DNA from: Collinsella sp.
Lineage (GTDB): Bacteria > Actinomycetota > Coriobacteriia > Coriobacteriales > Coriobacteriaceae
DNA: 59,297 nucleotides
NCBI GenBank assembly: GCA_031295385.1
Contig: JAUMOL010000032.1
Span: 1-59,297 of the forward strand
Reading direction: 5' to 3'
The translations under genes and the position numbers were made by a program. Below are positions 15,751-24,337 of the stretch, piece by piece (the first letter of the stretch is position 1; every line of letters begins with the position of its first letter). The notes under the pieces are model-generated. The model worked only from the letters and a program-made list of their open reading frames with translations. It did not search any database and was not told the DNA's origin.

Positions 15751-16280
15751 AGCAGCCCACGCTCCAAAAGCATCTCGGCACAAAGGTAGGAAACGTCCTC
15801 GAAGGACTTGTTGCGAATATCAAGGGTAAGGTCGGCAGCCTGGCGATACAGCGGACGGCGATGCTCAAACAGGCGCGCGGCATGCTCAGGCGAGCGGAAA
15901 TCGGGGCGCGTGTCGGACCGACGAATCTGGCGAATCGAATCCTCAAAGTCGCCCTCGAGGTACACGCACGTACCCATTTCGTGCATCAGCTCAATATTCA
16001 CCGGCGTCTCGACAATGCCACCCCCGCACGATACTAGCAGGCTGCGCTCACTTTGAAGCGAACGGAGTGCCGAGGTCTCGAGCTCGCGAAAACGATCCTC
16101 GCCCTCGGTCTCAAAAATCTCGGTTACCGACTTGCCGCAACGGCGGACGACCAGGCGGTCGGTATCGATAAAACGCCTCTTGAACATGGTGCCGACGTTG
16201 CGCGCGAGCGTCGATTTGCCCGCGCCCAAAAAGCCGATAAAGAAGATATGGTCGCAGCCGTGTTTGGTGTGCTGGGACAT
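15747..16280 (-). CDS. aroK: Shikimate kinase
   Basis: A 177-residue P-loop kinase that phosphorylates shikimate. Walker A is GFLGAGKST (about 16-24), the shikimate-binding DTDR follows, then the conserved Arg in GEDRFRELE, the CGGGIV loop and the C-terminal RRPLY, so all usual active-site elements are present. It lies nine bases after yqeG and overlaps the AroB-like gene by 4 bases. The pairing mirrors aroK-aroB operons, though the partner here looks inactive. Confidence 0.92.
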   Translation of the reverse strand: MSQHTKHGCDHIFFIGFLGAGKSTLARNVGTMFKRRFIDTDRLVVRRCGKSVTEIFETEGEDRFRELETSALRSLQSERSLLVSCGGGIVETPVNIELMHEMGTCVYLEGDFEDSIRQIRRSDTRPDFRSPEHAARLFEHRRPLYRQAADLTLDIRNKSFEDVSYLCAEMLLERGLL

Positions 16281-16288
16281 AGCGAGAC

Positions 16289-16786
16289 CTAATCCTCGCA
16301 GGGAAGGTCGCGCAGGGCCCGGCGCTCAAAGATACGGAAGATCTGCGTATACCACAGGTCCTGCGTCGCCTGCGGCTTAACCAAGATGGTATCGACGCCG
16401 GCGAAGTTGCCGCTCCACACGTCAGTGTAGAGCTGATCACCGATCAGCACCGCCTCGTCGGCCGTGGCGCCGAGGCGCTTAAGACCCGCCTTGAGGGCAA
16501 ACGGCGCCGGCTTCATGGCGTGGCTGATGGCCTCGAGTCCCAGCTCGCGTGCAGAGCTCATGACCTGGTCGCGATGCCAGTTATTGGACACCATGCACAG
16601 CTTAAAGCCTTTGGCGCGGGCGGCATCGAGCCACGCGGAAACCGCGGCGGGAACCTGCTCGGTGTCGCGCGGCACCAAGGTGTTATCGCGATCGAGCAGA
16701 ATGGCGCGTTTGCCGTCGGCCCACAGGGTATCAAGGTCGATGCGATCGACCGAGGCAACGTAACGTTTGGGGCTAAAAATCCTCAT
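16289..16786 (-). CDS. yqeG: YqeG-family HAD phosphatase
   Basis: A 165-residue haloacid-dehalogenase-type phosphatase. HAD motif I is LLDRDNTLVP with the nucleophile Asp near 32, motif II is MVSNN near 65, and motif IV is LIGDQLYTDV near 115. YqeG proteins resemble phosphatidylglycerophosphate phosphatases; the substrate here is not known. It starts one base after the mltG stop and runs into aroK, making a compact ruvX-mltG-yqeG-aroK-aroB-like operon. Confidence 0.88.
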   Translation of the reverse strand: MRIFSPKRYVASVDRIDLDTLWADGKRAILLDRDNTLVPRDTEQVPAAVSAWLDAARAKGFKLCMVSNNWHRDQVMSSARELGLEAISHAMKPAPFALKAGLKRLGATADEAVLIGDQLYTDVWSGNFAGVDTILVKPQATQDLWYTQIFRIFERRALRDLPCED

Positions 16787-16787
16787 G

Positions 16788-18221
16788 CTAATTCCAAGAC
16801 TGTTGATGCTCTTCGTAGGTTTGCGAGAAGTACTCCTCGTCCTGCGTAATGTAGAAATACAGGTCATCGGAGTCGGTCGGCTCAAGCGTGGCCTTGAGTG
16901 CCTCGAGCGACGGAGAGCAGATGGGCGTGGGTGGCAGACCCTCGTGCTTATAGGTGTTATACGGACTATCGCTCTGCAGGTCGTCGGCGGTAACCTCGCC
17001 ACCGGTGACATACATCATGGTCGCATCGCTGTTGAGATAGCGCAGACCGTCGAGCTTGCCGGCAAGGCGGTTGTAGAAGACCGAGGCCACGTGCGCGCGC
17101 TGGTCGGCGTTGAGGCCCTCGCGCTCAACGATAGAGGCCAAGTTGACGATGTCGTAGTCGGACATCTCCACACCGTAGCGCTCCTTGATCTTGGCTTCGC
17201 AGCTCACAAAGTCAAGCGACTTGTACTCGGTCTTAAACTGATCGAGCATGGCGCGAATCACGCCATCGGCCGTCGGCGAATCACCCAACGAATAGGTCTT
17301 GGGGAACAAGAAACCCTCGAGCGAGTCGTTAGCGGCGCCCTTAAGGAAGCTATAGTCGTCCACGTAGTTGGAGGCCTTGGCCTGTTTGAGGAAGTCTTCC
17401 TTAGAGATGCTGTCGTAGGCCTGGGCCACACGGTCGGCGACTTGATCGACCGTTAGGCCCTCAGGGATAGTCAGCGCATTGGAGCCCGCGTTGGGGCCTT
17501 CCATGAGCTGCTGAACAACCTTGGTCGCATCCATAAGTGTGGTGAACGAATAATCACCGGGCTTGAGCGACATATCGGCGTTGAGCTTTTTCACCGCCGC
17601 ATAATAATCCTTGGGATTTTCGACGATATGATTCTCGGAGAGAATCGAAGCAATGCTGTCACCCGAGGCACCATCGGGAATCGTGATAGTAACCTGCTGG
17701 CCTGCAACGACTTTCGCACCCTCACCGCCAAAGAAGCCCTTGACGGCTGGCACGACAAAGAAAACGATCGCGACAAGCGCAAGCACGGCAAAAACGCCAC
17801 CGATAATCATAGGCACCGGGGAGCTTTTCTTTTGAGCACCGCGACGAGCATGCGTGTTGTAGCTCGAGCGGGTCGCCGGAGCAACGCCATGCGAACCACG
17901 AGCGTGATGCGAATGCGATTGGGGGGCCTGCGTTCGCTGGGTAGGTGCCTGCTGCTTAAAGCGGGTGCCGCCTGCAGGCTGGGCCGTACGAGCAGTGGGC
18001 TGCTGAGCCGCGTGAGAAGCCGAATGCTGAACCGAACGAGCAGAAGGCTGCTGACCCGTCCGTTGAACAGGTTGGGCCGAACGAGAGAAGGACTGCGCCG
18101 GGCGCGCGACAGGCTGAGCTGCGCACTGCGTCGGCTGTGCCGGACGCTGGCCAGGCTGGGCAGGGCGCGACACCGGCTGCTGTGTACGATTCGGCTGGCG
18201 CGGATCGGAAGCACTAGGCAT
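16788..18221 (-). CDS. mltG: Endolytic peptidoglycan transglycosylase MltG
   Basis: A 477-residue inner-membrane enzyme that cuts nascent glycan strands. Residues 1-135 form a cytoplasmic, low-complexity tail rich in Pro, Gln, Ala and Arg with repeated RPAQP-like units. One membrane helix spans about 137-160. The periplasmic YceG domain carries the catalytic Glu at about 366 in ASIVEREG, followed by FYNRL. AGGAGG six bases before the ATG at 18221 fixes the start, which overlaps the end of ruvX by 8 bases. The disordered tail is longer than in E. coli MltG and may bind cell-wall or division partners. Confidence 0.93.
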   Translation of the reverse strand: MPSASDPRQPNRTQQPVSRPAQPGQRPAQPTQCAAQPVARPAQSFSRSAQPVQRTGQQPSARSVQHSASHAAQQPTARTAQPAGGTRFKQQAPTQRTQAPQSHSHHARGSHGVAPATRSSYNTHARRGAQKKSSPVPMIIGGVFAVLALVAIVFFVVPAVKGFFGGEGAKVVAGQQVTITIPDGASGDSIASILSENHIVENPKDYYAAVKKLNADMSLKPGDYSFTTLMDATKVVQQLMEGPNAGSNALTIPEGLTVDQVADRVAQAYDSISKEDFLKQAKASNYVDDYSFLKGAANDSLEGFLFPKTYSLGDSPTADGVIRAMLDQFKTEYKSLDFVSCEAKIKERYGVEMSDYDIVNLASIVEREGLNADQRAHVASVFYNRLAGKLDGLRYLNSDATMMYVTGGEVTADDLQSDSPYNTYKHEGLPPTPICSPSLEALKATLEPTDSDDLYFYITQDEEYFSQTYEEHQQSWN

Positions 18222-18642
18222 GCGAAACCTCCTCGTTTTTACGATCGAGCCACGTCTGCAAAAACAGGCTGGCGGCAATCATGTCGATCTTGCCCCTCAT
18301 CTGCTTTTCGTTGAGTCCCTGCTCGCGCAGGATACGCTTGGCCTCTTGCGAGGACAGACGCTCGTCCTCAAACTCCAACGGAAGATCGAGCTCGTCGGCA
18401 ATCTTTTGCGCCACAGCGGCAACGCGCTCGGCCTGAGGGCCGGGCTCACCGGCCATGGTCAGGGGACGTCCGCTTACCAGGATGTCGGGCTCATAGTCCT
18501 CAACCAGGTAGCGGAACGTCTTGGCCATACCGGTGACCTCGGCAGCCGGAAGCACCTTGACAGGCATCGCCATCTTGCCATCACGGCTCGAGACGGCAAT
18601 GCCAATCCTGGTCTCCCCTATGTCCAGCGCGAGCGCAACCAC
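18214..18642 (-). CDS. ruvX: Putative Holliday junction resolvase RuvX/YqgF
   Basis: A 142-residue RNase H-like nuclease, involved in pre-16S rRNA processing or junction resolution. The first acidic site is in LDIGETRIGIAVS (Asp7), a second in FEDERLSSQEA, and the last Asp in KIDMIAASLFLQTWLD. The start is GTG at 18642 with AGAAG five bases upstream. It lies 17 bases after alaS, the usual alaS-ruvX-mltG order. Confidence 0.93.
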   Translation of the reverse strand: MVALALDIGETRIGIAVSSRDGKMAMPVKVLPAAEVTGMAKTFRYLVEDYEPDILVSGRPLTMAGEPGPQAERVAAVAQKIADELDLPLEFEDERLSSQEAKRILREQGLNEKQMRGKIDMIAASLFLQTWLDRKNEEVSHA

Positions 18643-18659
18643 AGCGACTTCTTAGATTC

Positions 18660-21317
18660 TTAGGCGCCGAGCGCGGTCTTAGCGGCCGCGAGGGCATCGG
18701 CGATGCCGACAGCATTCTTGCCACCGGCCTGGGCCATGTTGGGACGACCGCCACCGCGACCGTCGACCAGACCCGCGATCTGCTTGATCACGTTACCGGC
18801 GTGGAAACCGGCCTTGACGGCGTCATCGGAGCCGGCAGCGAGCAGGGCCGGAGTGCCCTTCTCAGTCACGCTGGCGACGACACAAGCGACAGGGCCGGCG
18901 ACCTTCTGATGCACGGTATCCCATACGTTGCGCAGGTCGGCAGCCTCAAGGCCCTGGAGCTCAGCGACAACGAGCTTATAGCCGTCGAGCTCGACGGCGC
19001 CCTCGATGGCGCTGGAAATGGCGTCGGAGGAGCCACCGGTCAGAGCCTTCTTGAGCTTATTGGACGTCTCGCGCAGCTCGGCCTGCAGGTTCTCCACGCG
19101 CGCGGGAACCTCGTCTACGCGGCACTTGAGCGCAGCGGCGGCGGCGTCGACGAGCGCCAGGCGGTCGGCCATATAGTCGAGAGCACCCTTAGAGGTCACG
19201 GCCTCGATACGACGGACATTCGAGCCCGTAGAGGACTCGGAAATGATCTTGAACAGGCCAATCTCAGCAGTGTTGGCAGCGTGCGTGCCACCGCAGAGCT
19301 CGCGGGAGAACGGCTGGTCCTCGGCGCCCACGGAGACGACGCGGACGACATCGCCGTACTTCTCGCCAAACAGAGCGACAGCGCCGGCAGCCTTAGCCTC
19401 GTCGATGCCCATGACACGGGTCACGACCGGCTTGGAAGCGAAGATCTGCTGGTTGACCAGATCCTCGACAGCCTTGAGCTGCTCGGAGGACAGAGCCTCG
19501 AAGTGCGTGAAGTCAAAGCGCAGGTGCTCGGGCGTCACCAGCGAGCCGGCCTGAGAGACGTGCTCGCCCAGGACCTGCTTAAGGGCGGCGTCGAGCAGGT
19601 GCGTGGCGGTGTGGTTGCGGCGCAGGAAGCCACGGCGCTCGGCGTCGAGCGCGGCGGTAACAGCGGCACCGACAGTCAGCGTGCCATCGGCAACGTGCGC
19701 GACGTGGGCATACAGGCCGTTGTGGTTCTTGGTGTCGGCAACGGTCAGAACAACGCCCTCGGCGGAAAGCTTGCCGGCATCGCCCTGCTGACCACCCATC
19801 TCGGCATAGAACGGGGTGCGGTCGAGCACAACCTCGACGTCCTCGCCGGCGGCAGCGGACTCGACGGACTCGCCGTTGCGCACGATGGCGACAACCTTGG
19901 CGCCCTCGATCACATCGTTGTCATAGCCGTCGAACTCGGTCGCAGCGACCTTGTCGGAAAGCTCGACCCACACGTCGTTGAAGCTGCCCCAGGCGTCGCC
20001 CTTGGCATTGGCGCGGGCGCGGGCCTTCTGGTCCTCCATGCAGGCAGTGAAGCCGTCCATGTCGACGTCGTGGCCAGCGGTGCCGGCGATCTCGACGGTT
20101 AGGTCGATGGGGAAACCAAAGGTGTCGTGCAGCTTAAAGGCAACATCGCCCGGAAGCACAGCGCCCTCGGCAAGCGCTGCCAGGGCCTCGTCCAGGTAAA
20201 CACGGCCGTTGTCGAGCGTCGTGGAGAAGCGCTCCTCCTCGGAGGCAACGATACCCTTGACGAGCGCGACGTTCTTGAGCAGCTCGGGATAGGCCTCGCC
20301 CATCTGAGCGTTAACCTCGTCGATAAACTTGGTCAGGAAGGCGCCCTCGATGCCCAGCAGGCGACCGTGGAACACGGCGCGGCGGAGCAGGCGGCGAAGG
20401 ACGTACTCGCGACCCTCGTTACCGGGCAGGATGCCGTCAGAGATCATGAAGTCGACGGCACGGGAGTGGTCGGCGATGATGCGAAGAGAACGGCTGGCGC
20501 CGGAGTAATCGTCGGCGTCATAGGTCTTGCCGCTGATCTCCTCGCCCAGCTTGATGAGGTGCTGCATCAGATCGCCGTCGTAGTTAGCAGTCTTGTGCTG
20601 CATGATAGCAGCCATGCGCTCCAGGCCCATGCCCGTATCGAGGTTGCGGTGCGGCAGCTCCGGCATGGAGCCGTCCTCCTGACGGTCGTACTGGGTAAAC
20701 ACGAGGTTCCAGAACTCAAGGAAGCGGTCGCAGTCGCAGCCAGGCTTGCAGTCGGGGCTGCCGCAGCCGACCTCCTCGCCCATGTCAAAGTAGATCTCGG
20801 AGCACGGACCGCAGGGGCCGGTGGGGCCAGCGGCCCAGAAGTTGTCGTCCTCGCCCAGGCGGGAGATGTGGTCCTCGGCAACGCCCAGAGAACGCCACAC
20901 GTCGTGGGTCTCGTCGTCCTCGGTAAAGACGGTAAAGTACAGGCGGTCGAGCGGCAGCTTGAACTCCTTGGTGATGAGCTCAAAGGCCCAGGCGCAAGCC
21001 TGCTCCTTGGAGACGCCGCCAAAAGAGAAGTCGCCGAGCATCTCGAAGAAGGACAGGTGACGGCCGTCCTCGCCGATGCAATCGATATCGTTGGTGCGGA
21101 CGCACTTCTGGCAGGAAATCGCGCCGATCTCCTTCATGGTCTTCTTGCCCTGGTAGTACTCCTTAAACTGGTTCATGCCGGCGTTGGCAAGCAGCAGCGA
21201 GGGGTCGTCGGGAACAAGGGACGAAGAAGGATAGAGCTTAAGACCGCGCTCCTCAAAGAAGTTGAGGAACTTGGAGCGGATCTCGGCCGTAGTCATTGAC
21301 GGGTAGTCAGCACTCAT
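18660..21317 (-). CDS. alaS: Alanyl-tRNA synthetase
   Basis: An 885-residue class II synthetase charging tRNA-Ala. The catalytic domain begins with MTTAEIRSKFLNFFEERG and contains the class II motifs in residues about 1-240. An editing domain follows (RRNHTATHLLDAAL, with the metal-binding HTATH), and CGGTHAANT completes the editing zinc site. A C-terminal oligomerisation domain ends with a DHHA1-type glycine-rich GRGGGRPNMAQAGG. The ATG at 21317 has GGAG upstream; an ATG at 21296 is an alternative. Confidence 0.97.
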   Translation of the reverse strand: MSADYPSMTTAEIRSKFLNFFEERGLKLYPSSSLVPDDPSLLLANAGMNQFKEYYQGKKTMKEIGAISCQKCVRTNDIDCIGEDGRHLSFFEMLGDFSFGGVSKEQACAWAFELITKEFKLPLDRLYFTVFTEDDETHDVWRSLGVAEDHISRLGEDDNFWAAGPTGPCGPCSEIYFDMGEEVGCGSPDCKPGCDCDRFLEFWNLVFTQYDRQEDGSMPELPHRNLDTGMGLERMAAIMQHKTANYDGDLMQHLIKLGEEISGKTYDADDYSGASRSLRIIADHSRAVDFMISDGILPGNEGREYVLRRLLRRAVFHGRLLGIEGAFLTKFIDEVNAQMGEAYPELLKNVALVKGIVASEEERFSTTLDNGRVYLDEALAALAEGAVLPGDVAFKLHDTFGFPIDLTVEIAGTAGHDVDMDGFTACMEDQKARARANAKGDAWGSFNDVWVELSDKVAATEFDGYDNDVIEGAKVVAIVRNGESVESAAAGEDVEVVLDRTPFYAEMGGQQGDAGKLSAEGVVLTVADTKNHNGLYAHVAHVADGTLTVGAAVTAALDAERRGFLRRNHTATHLLDAALKQVLGEHVSQAGSLVTPEHLRFDFTHFEALSSEQLKAVEDLVNQQIFASKPVVTRVMGIDEAKAAGAVALFGEKYGDVVRVVSVGAEDQPFSRELCGGTHAANTAEIGLFKIISESSTGSNVRRIEAVTSKGALDYMADRLALVDAAAAALKCRVDEVPARVENLQAELRETSNKLKKALTGGSSDAISSAIEGAVELDGYKLVVAELQGLEAADLRNVWDTVHQKVAGPVACVVASVTEKGTPALLAAGSDDAVKAGFHAGNVIKQIAGLVDGRGGGRPNMAQAGGKNAVGIADALAAAKTALGA

Positions 21318-21389
21318 AGAGGGAATCTCCTCGGTTTCACATCGAAACAGTTCAAACGTAACGATATTACCATCCCGCCGCGCAAGTGC

Positions 21390-21420
21390 AAAAAAGAGGG
21401 CCGACATAAAGCCGACCCTA
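21390..21420 (-). terminator. Intrinsic terminator upstream of alaS
   Basis: On the minus strand AGGGTCGGC (21419-21411) pairs with GTCGGCCCT (21405-21397), with two G-U pairs in RNA, and CTTTTTT follows. It would stop leftward transcription from the SigB/AI-2E operon before alaS. Confidence 0.7.
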
Positions 21421-21511
21421 CAGCGAAAGTGCACGTTATTTAGGAGTATGCGATGCTTTGAAAAAGGCTACTATAGAATTACATATAAGATTCACCCGGA
21501 AGGAGCGATCG

Positions 21512-21751
21512 ATGAAAAGCAAACGATTTGTCCTGAATGCACTTCTGGTTGTAGCACTTTTAGCGCTTTTGGCTTTCTCCTGCTGGTACGCAAACCAACC
21601 AGCATTTGGCTACGTATTGTATGCAGTAATGTCCGGCGATAAAGCCTATTACACTCTACGCGCAATTGACGTTCTCTTTTTCTATGTAGCCGGCCCCTTA
21701 TCAATCGCTTTGCTCGCGTTTCTTGTCATTTACAACTTCAAGAAACGCTAG
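21512..21751 (+). CDS. Small two-helix membrane protein of unknown function
   Basis: A 79-residue protein starting MKSKRFVLNALLVVALLALL. Two hydrophobic helices span about residues 7-25 and 50-70, and the protein ends with a basic NFKKR. AAGGAG exactly six bases before the ATG is one of the best ribosome sites in the window, which supports a real gene despite its size. It is isolated on the plus strand between alaS and the AI-2E gene, and its codons are AT-richer than its neighbours. No family was recognised; a small regulator or a transferred gene are both possible. Confidence 0.7.
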   Translation: MKSKRFVLNALLVVALLALLAFSCWYANQPAFGYVLYAVMSGDKAYYTLRAIDVLFFYVAGPLSIALLAFLVIYNFKKR

Positions 21752-21757
21752 CGGTGC

Positions 21758-23170
21758 CTATTTGGAATCCGAATCGTCCATGGAGCCGTCGATGCCGGTT
21801 TTGGTATCGTCGTCCGAGTTGGAGTCATCGTCCTTGGCGAAGGGATTCTTGAAAAAGCTCGTCGCATCGGGCTGCAGGCCCGAGAGCTTGATCCAGGGAT
21901 TCTCGAGCTCGGGCTTGGGCATCGCCTGGGCCTCGGGCGCGGTCTCGTTGCCGATGAGCTCGGACTCGTAAATGAACGTATCGTCTCCAAGCGCGTCGTA
22001 GGCGGCGACCGGGTTGCCCTCGGCATCGCGATATGGCGTGCCCTTAAATACAGCGCCGTCGTATGCCACGAGCTGGCGACCGGTCTCGTTCTCAAAGTAG
22101 TAGACGAAAATGCCCTTGAGGGCCGCGCACAGCGGAATGGCGATGACCATACCGATGGGACCCATAAGTGCCGAACCAATAACGAGGGCCGTCAGGCTCA
22201 TGATGGGATGCACCTGCACCGAACTCTGCATGACCTTGGGGGAAATGACGTTATCGGTGACGTTTTGAGCCACCATGGTCACAACGAGCGTCCACAACGC
22301 CAGCATGGGGCTGAACATAAAGCCGAGCACCGTGGCGATCGCCGCGCTTACCCAGGGACCGACAACCGGGACCAAGTGCATGATGCCGGTAAAGATGGCC
22401 ATGAGTGCCGCGTAGGGATGGCCAATGAGCGTAAAGCCGATAAAGGCGAGGATGCCACCGCAGATGGACGTCACGACCATGCCGCGCATATAACCGCCGA
22501 CCGAGCGCGAAAGAATCGCGACCATAAAGCGGTACGAGGTCTCTTTTTCCTGTCCGATGATGGTACAGACCTCGTGGTGCATACGGGGATAATCGCAGGC
22601 AAGCCAGTAGGCAAGCACCAAACCCAGGAAGATTACGAACAGCTGCGAGGCCGTGTTGGTGATCAGCGGGAACACGCCGCGACCGAGCTCAGCGGCGATT
22701 TGCGATACGTACTTGGACGCCACAGTAACCAGCGAGGACAGATTATCGTCCAGGTACTCCTTGAGCGGCGTGTTGTTGAGCGTCTTAGCGTGCGAAATCA
22801 TCTCGTTGAGATCACCGCCCGCAACGCGAAGCTGCTCAGGCAGACGGCTCAGGACTTCCATAATCTGACCGAGCAAAATAGGCGACAGGATGCAGACGAC
22901 GCCGACGAGCACTGCCACAACCACGATCAGCGCGATGAGCGAACCGATGCCACGACCGACGCCGTGATGCTCGAGCCAGTTAGTGATCGGCGACATCACA
23001 AAAGCGATGATGGAACCGACAGCGAGAAACTCGATAACCGGCGCCAGGATACCCATAAGGTTAAAGATGACGGCGGCGATGACAATGCAGCCGACGACAG
23101 CCCAAATGCGAAGCGTCAGAATACGGCTATCGCGCAGCGTGCGGTCGGTTTGTTGGGGGTGCTCACTCAT
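21758..23170 (-). CDS. AI-2E family transporter (TqsA/YdiK-like permease)
   Basis: A 470-residue membrane protein. Paired helices lie near residues 20-75, one at about 85-110, and a group at about 165-380. Motifs such as GGILAFIGFTLIGHPYAALMA and GPWVSAAIATVLGF are typical of the AI-2E exporter family (Pfam AI-2E_transport). Members export autoinducer-2 or act as Na+/H+ antiporters; the substrate here is unknown. The last 100 residues are acidic and hydrophilic. It overlaps sigB by 4 bases and is the last gene of that operon. Confidence 0.88.
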   Translation of the reverse strand: MSEHPQQTDRTLRDSRILTLRIWAVVGCIVIAAVIFNLMGILAPVIEFLAVGSIIAFVMSPITNWLEHHGVGRGIGSLIALIVVVAVLVGVVCILSPILLGQIMEVLSRLPEQLRVAGGDLNEMISHAKTLNNTPLKEYLDDNLSSLVTVASKYVSQIAAELGRGVFPLITNTASQLFVIFLGLVLAYWLACDYPRMHHEVCTIIGQEKETSYRFMVAILSRSVGGYMRGMVVTSICGGILAFIGFTLIGHPYAALMAIFTGIMHLVPVVGPWVSAAIATVLGFMFSPMLALWTLVVTMVAQNVTDNVISPKVMQSSVQVHPIMSLTALVIGSALMGPIGMVIAIPLCAALKGIFVYYFENETGRQLVAYDGAVFKGTPYRDAEGNPVAAYDALGDDTFIYESELIGNETAPEAQAMPKPELENPWIKLSGLQPDATSFFKNPFAKDDDSNSDDDTKTGIDGSMDDSDSK

Positions 23171-23958
23171 GAACGAACCATCACTCCGTCGGGGTCGATC
23201 TTGTCCTGAATCTTCTTCAGGGTACGTCGCAGCAGGCGCGAGACCTGCACCTGCGAGATACCCAGCTTCTTGGCGATCTCGATCTGGGTCATGCCCTTCA
23301 CAAAGCGCAACTCGATAACCTCACGCTCACGCGGCGAGAAATCGCGGATGGCTTCCTCGATCACCAGGCGGTCATCGGTAAAATCGAGCTCGTTGTCGTC
23401 ATCGGCATAGCGGTCGAGAATCGAGGGGGCATCATCGGAATCGGACGCGCCAGGAGCCTCGATGGGCACCGAGGTATAGGCCGAAGACGATTCCATGGCC
23501 TCCAGCACCTCGTCGACGGTCACACCCAGGTACTCAGCGATTTCTTCAACCTTAGGCGAGCGCTGCAGCTCGTTAGTGAGCTTGTCGGTAGCCTGGTTGA
23601 CCTTGGCAGAAAGCTCCTGCAGACGGCGCGGCACGCGCACGCTCCAGCCCTTGTCGCGAAAGTGACGCTTAATCTCGCCCAGGATGGTAGGCGTGGCAAA
23701 CGTCGTGAACTCGAGTCCGCGCTCGGGGTCAAAGCGGTCGATAGCTTTGAGCAAACCCAGATAGCCGACCTGCATGAGGTCGTCGAGCGGCTCGCCGCGG
23801 TTCTTAAATTTGTTGGCAAGAAACCTTACCAGGTTCATATGGGACATGACGAGCTGCTCACGTGCGTCCGGATCACCGGTCTCTTTGTAGCGACGAAACA
23901 GCTCGCGGGTTTTCTCCTTGTCCCAAGCGGTCTTACCGCTCCGGGAACGTTCGGTCAT
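23167..23958 (-). CDS. RNA polymerase sigma factor, SigB/SigF type
   Basis: A 263-residue sigma-70 factor of the SigB/SigF/SigG group. Region 2 contains LVRFLANKFKNRGEPLDDLMQVG (about 42-64) and the -10-reading FTTFATPTILGEIKRHFRDKGW. Region 3 follows at about 110-170, and region 4 ends with the helix-turn-helix GMTQIEIAKKLGISQVQVSR. It starts just after the RsbW-like gene. In this family the factor is held by an RsbW-type anti-sigma protein and released under stress. Confidence 0.92.
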   Translation of the reverse strand: MTERSRSGKTAWDKEKTRELFRRYKETGDPDAREQLVMSHMNLVRFLANKFKNRGEPLDDLMQVGYLGLLKAIDRFDPERGLEFTTFATPTILGEIKRHFRDKGWSVRVPRRLQELSAKVNQATDKLTNELQRSPKVEEIAEYLGVTVDEVLEAMESSSAYTSVPIEAPGASDSDDAPSILDRYADDDNELDFTDDRLVIEEAIRDFSPREREVIELRFVKGMTQIEIAKKLGISQVQVSRLLRRTLKKIQDKIDPDGVMVRS

Positions 23959-23959
23959 A

Positions 23960-24337
23960 TTAGATATCCGCCTTGAGGTCGAGGGAAAGCGTCAGGGGCG
24001 CCGCGGTCTTTTCGTAGGAATCGCACACGCTTGCCAGAATGAGCTCGGCATACACGGCAGCCTGATCATCCTCATCGACAGTCGCCTGGTCACCAAAGGT
24101 AAAGGTCATGCCCACGTGCGATTCGTCGACGTCGAATTTGATCGAAATGTCGTCAGAATCAACGGCCGTGCAGCCAAAGATGAAGGCCTCCTCGGCAGCC
24201 ATACGGATGTCCTCGATACGATCGACGGACATAGAGCACAGCGCACCGACATTTGCCGCCGTCATGCGCACAAGGCGCGCGAGACGCGGATCACCGGCAA
24301 CGCTCAGCGTAATGGGGCAGGTTGCTTCGCTACTCAT
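23960..24337 (-). CDS. RsbW-like anti-sigma factor with degenerate ATP site
   Basis: A 125-residue protein in the anti-sigma position directly before sigB. The fold is recognised from DRIEDIRMAAEEAFIFGC (40-55), equivalent to the RsbW/SpoIIAB N-box helix. However, the N-box Asn that binds Mg-ATP is Phe54 here, and no DxGxG loop is evident later (TFTFGDQATV). It may bind the sigma factor without kinase activity, or have lost control entirely. GAGGAG seven bases upstream sets the start, which overlaps the DUF948 gene by 8 bases. No RsbV-type antagonist gene is in the window. Confidence 0.7.
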   Translation of the reverse strand: MSSEATCPITLSVAGDPRLARLVRMTAANVGALCSMSVDRIEDIRMAAEEAFIFGCTAVDSDDISIKFDVDESHVGMTFTFGDQATVDEDDQAAVYAELILASVCDSYEKTAAPLTLSLDLKADI

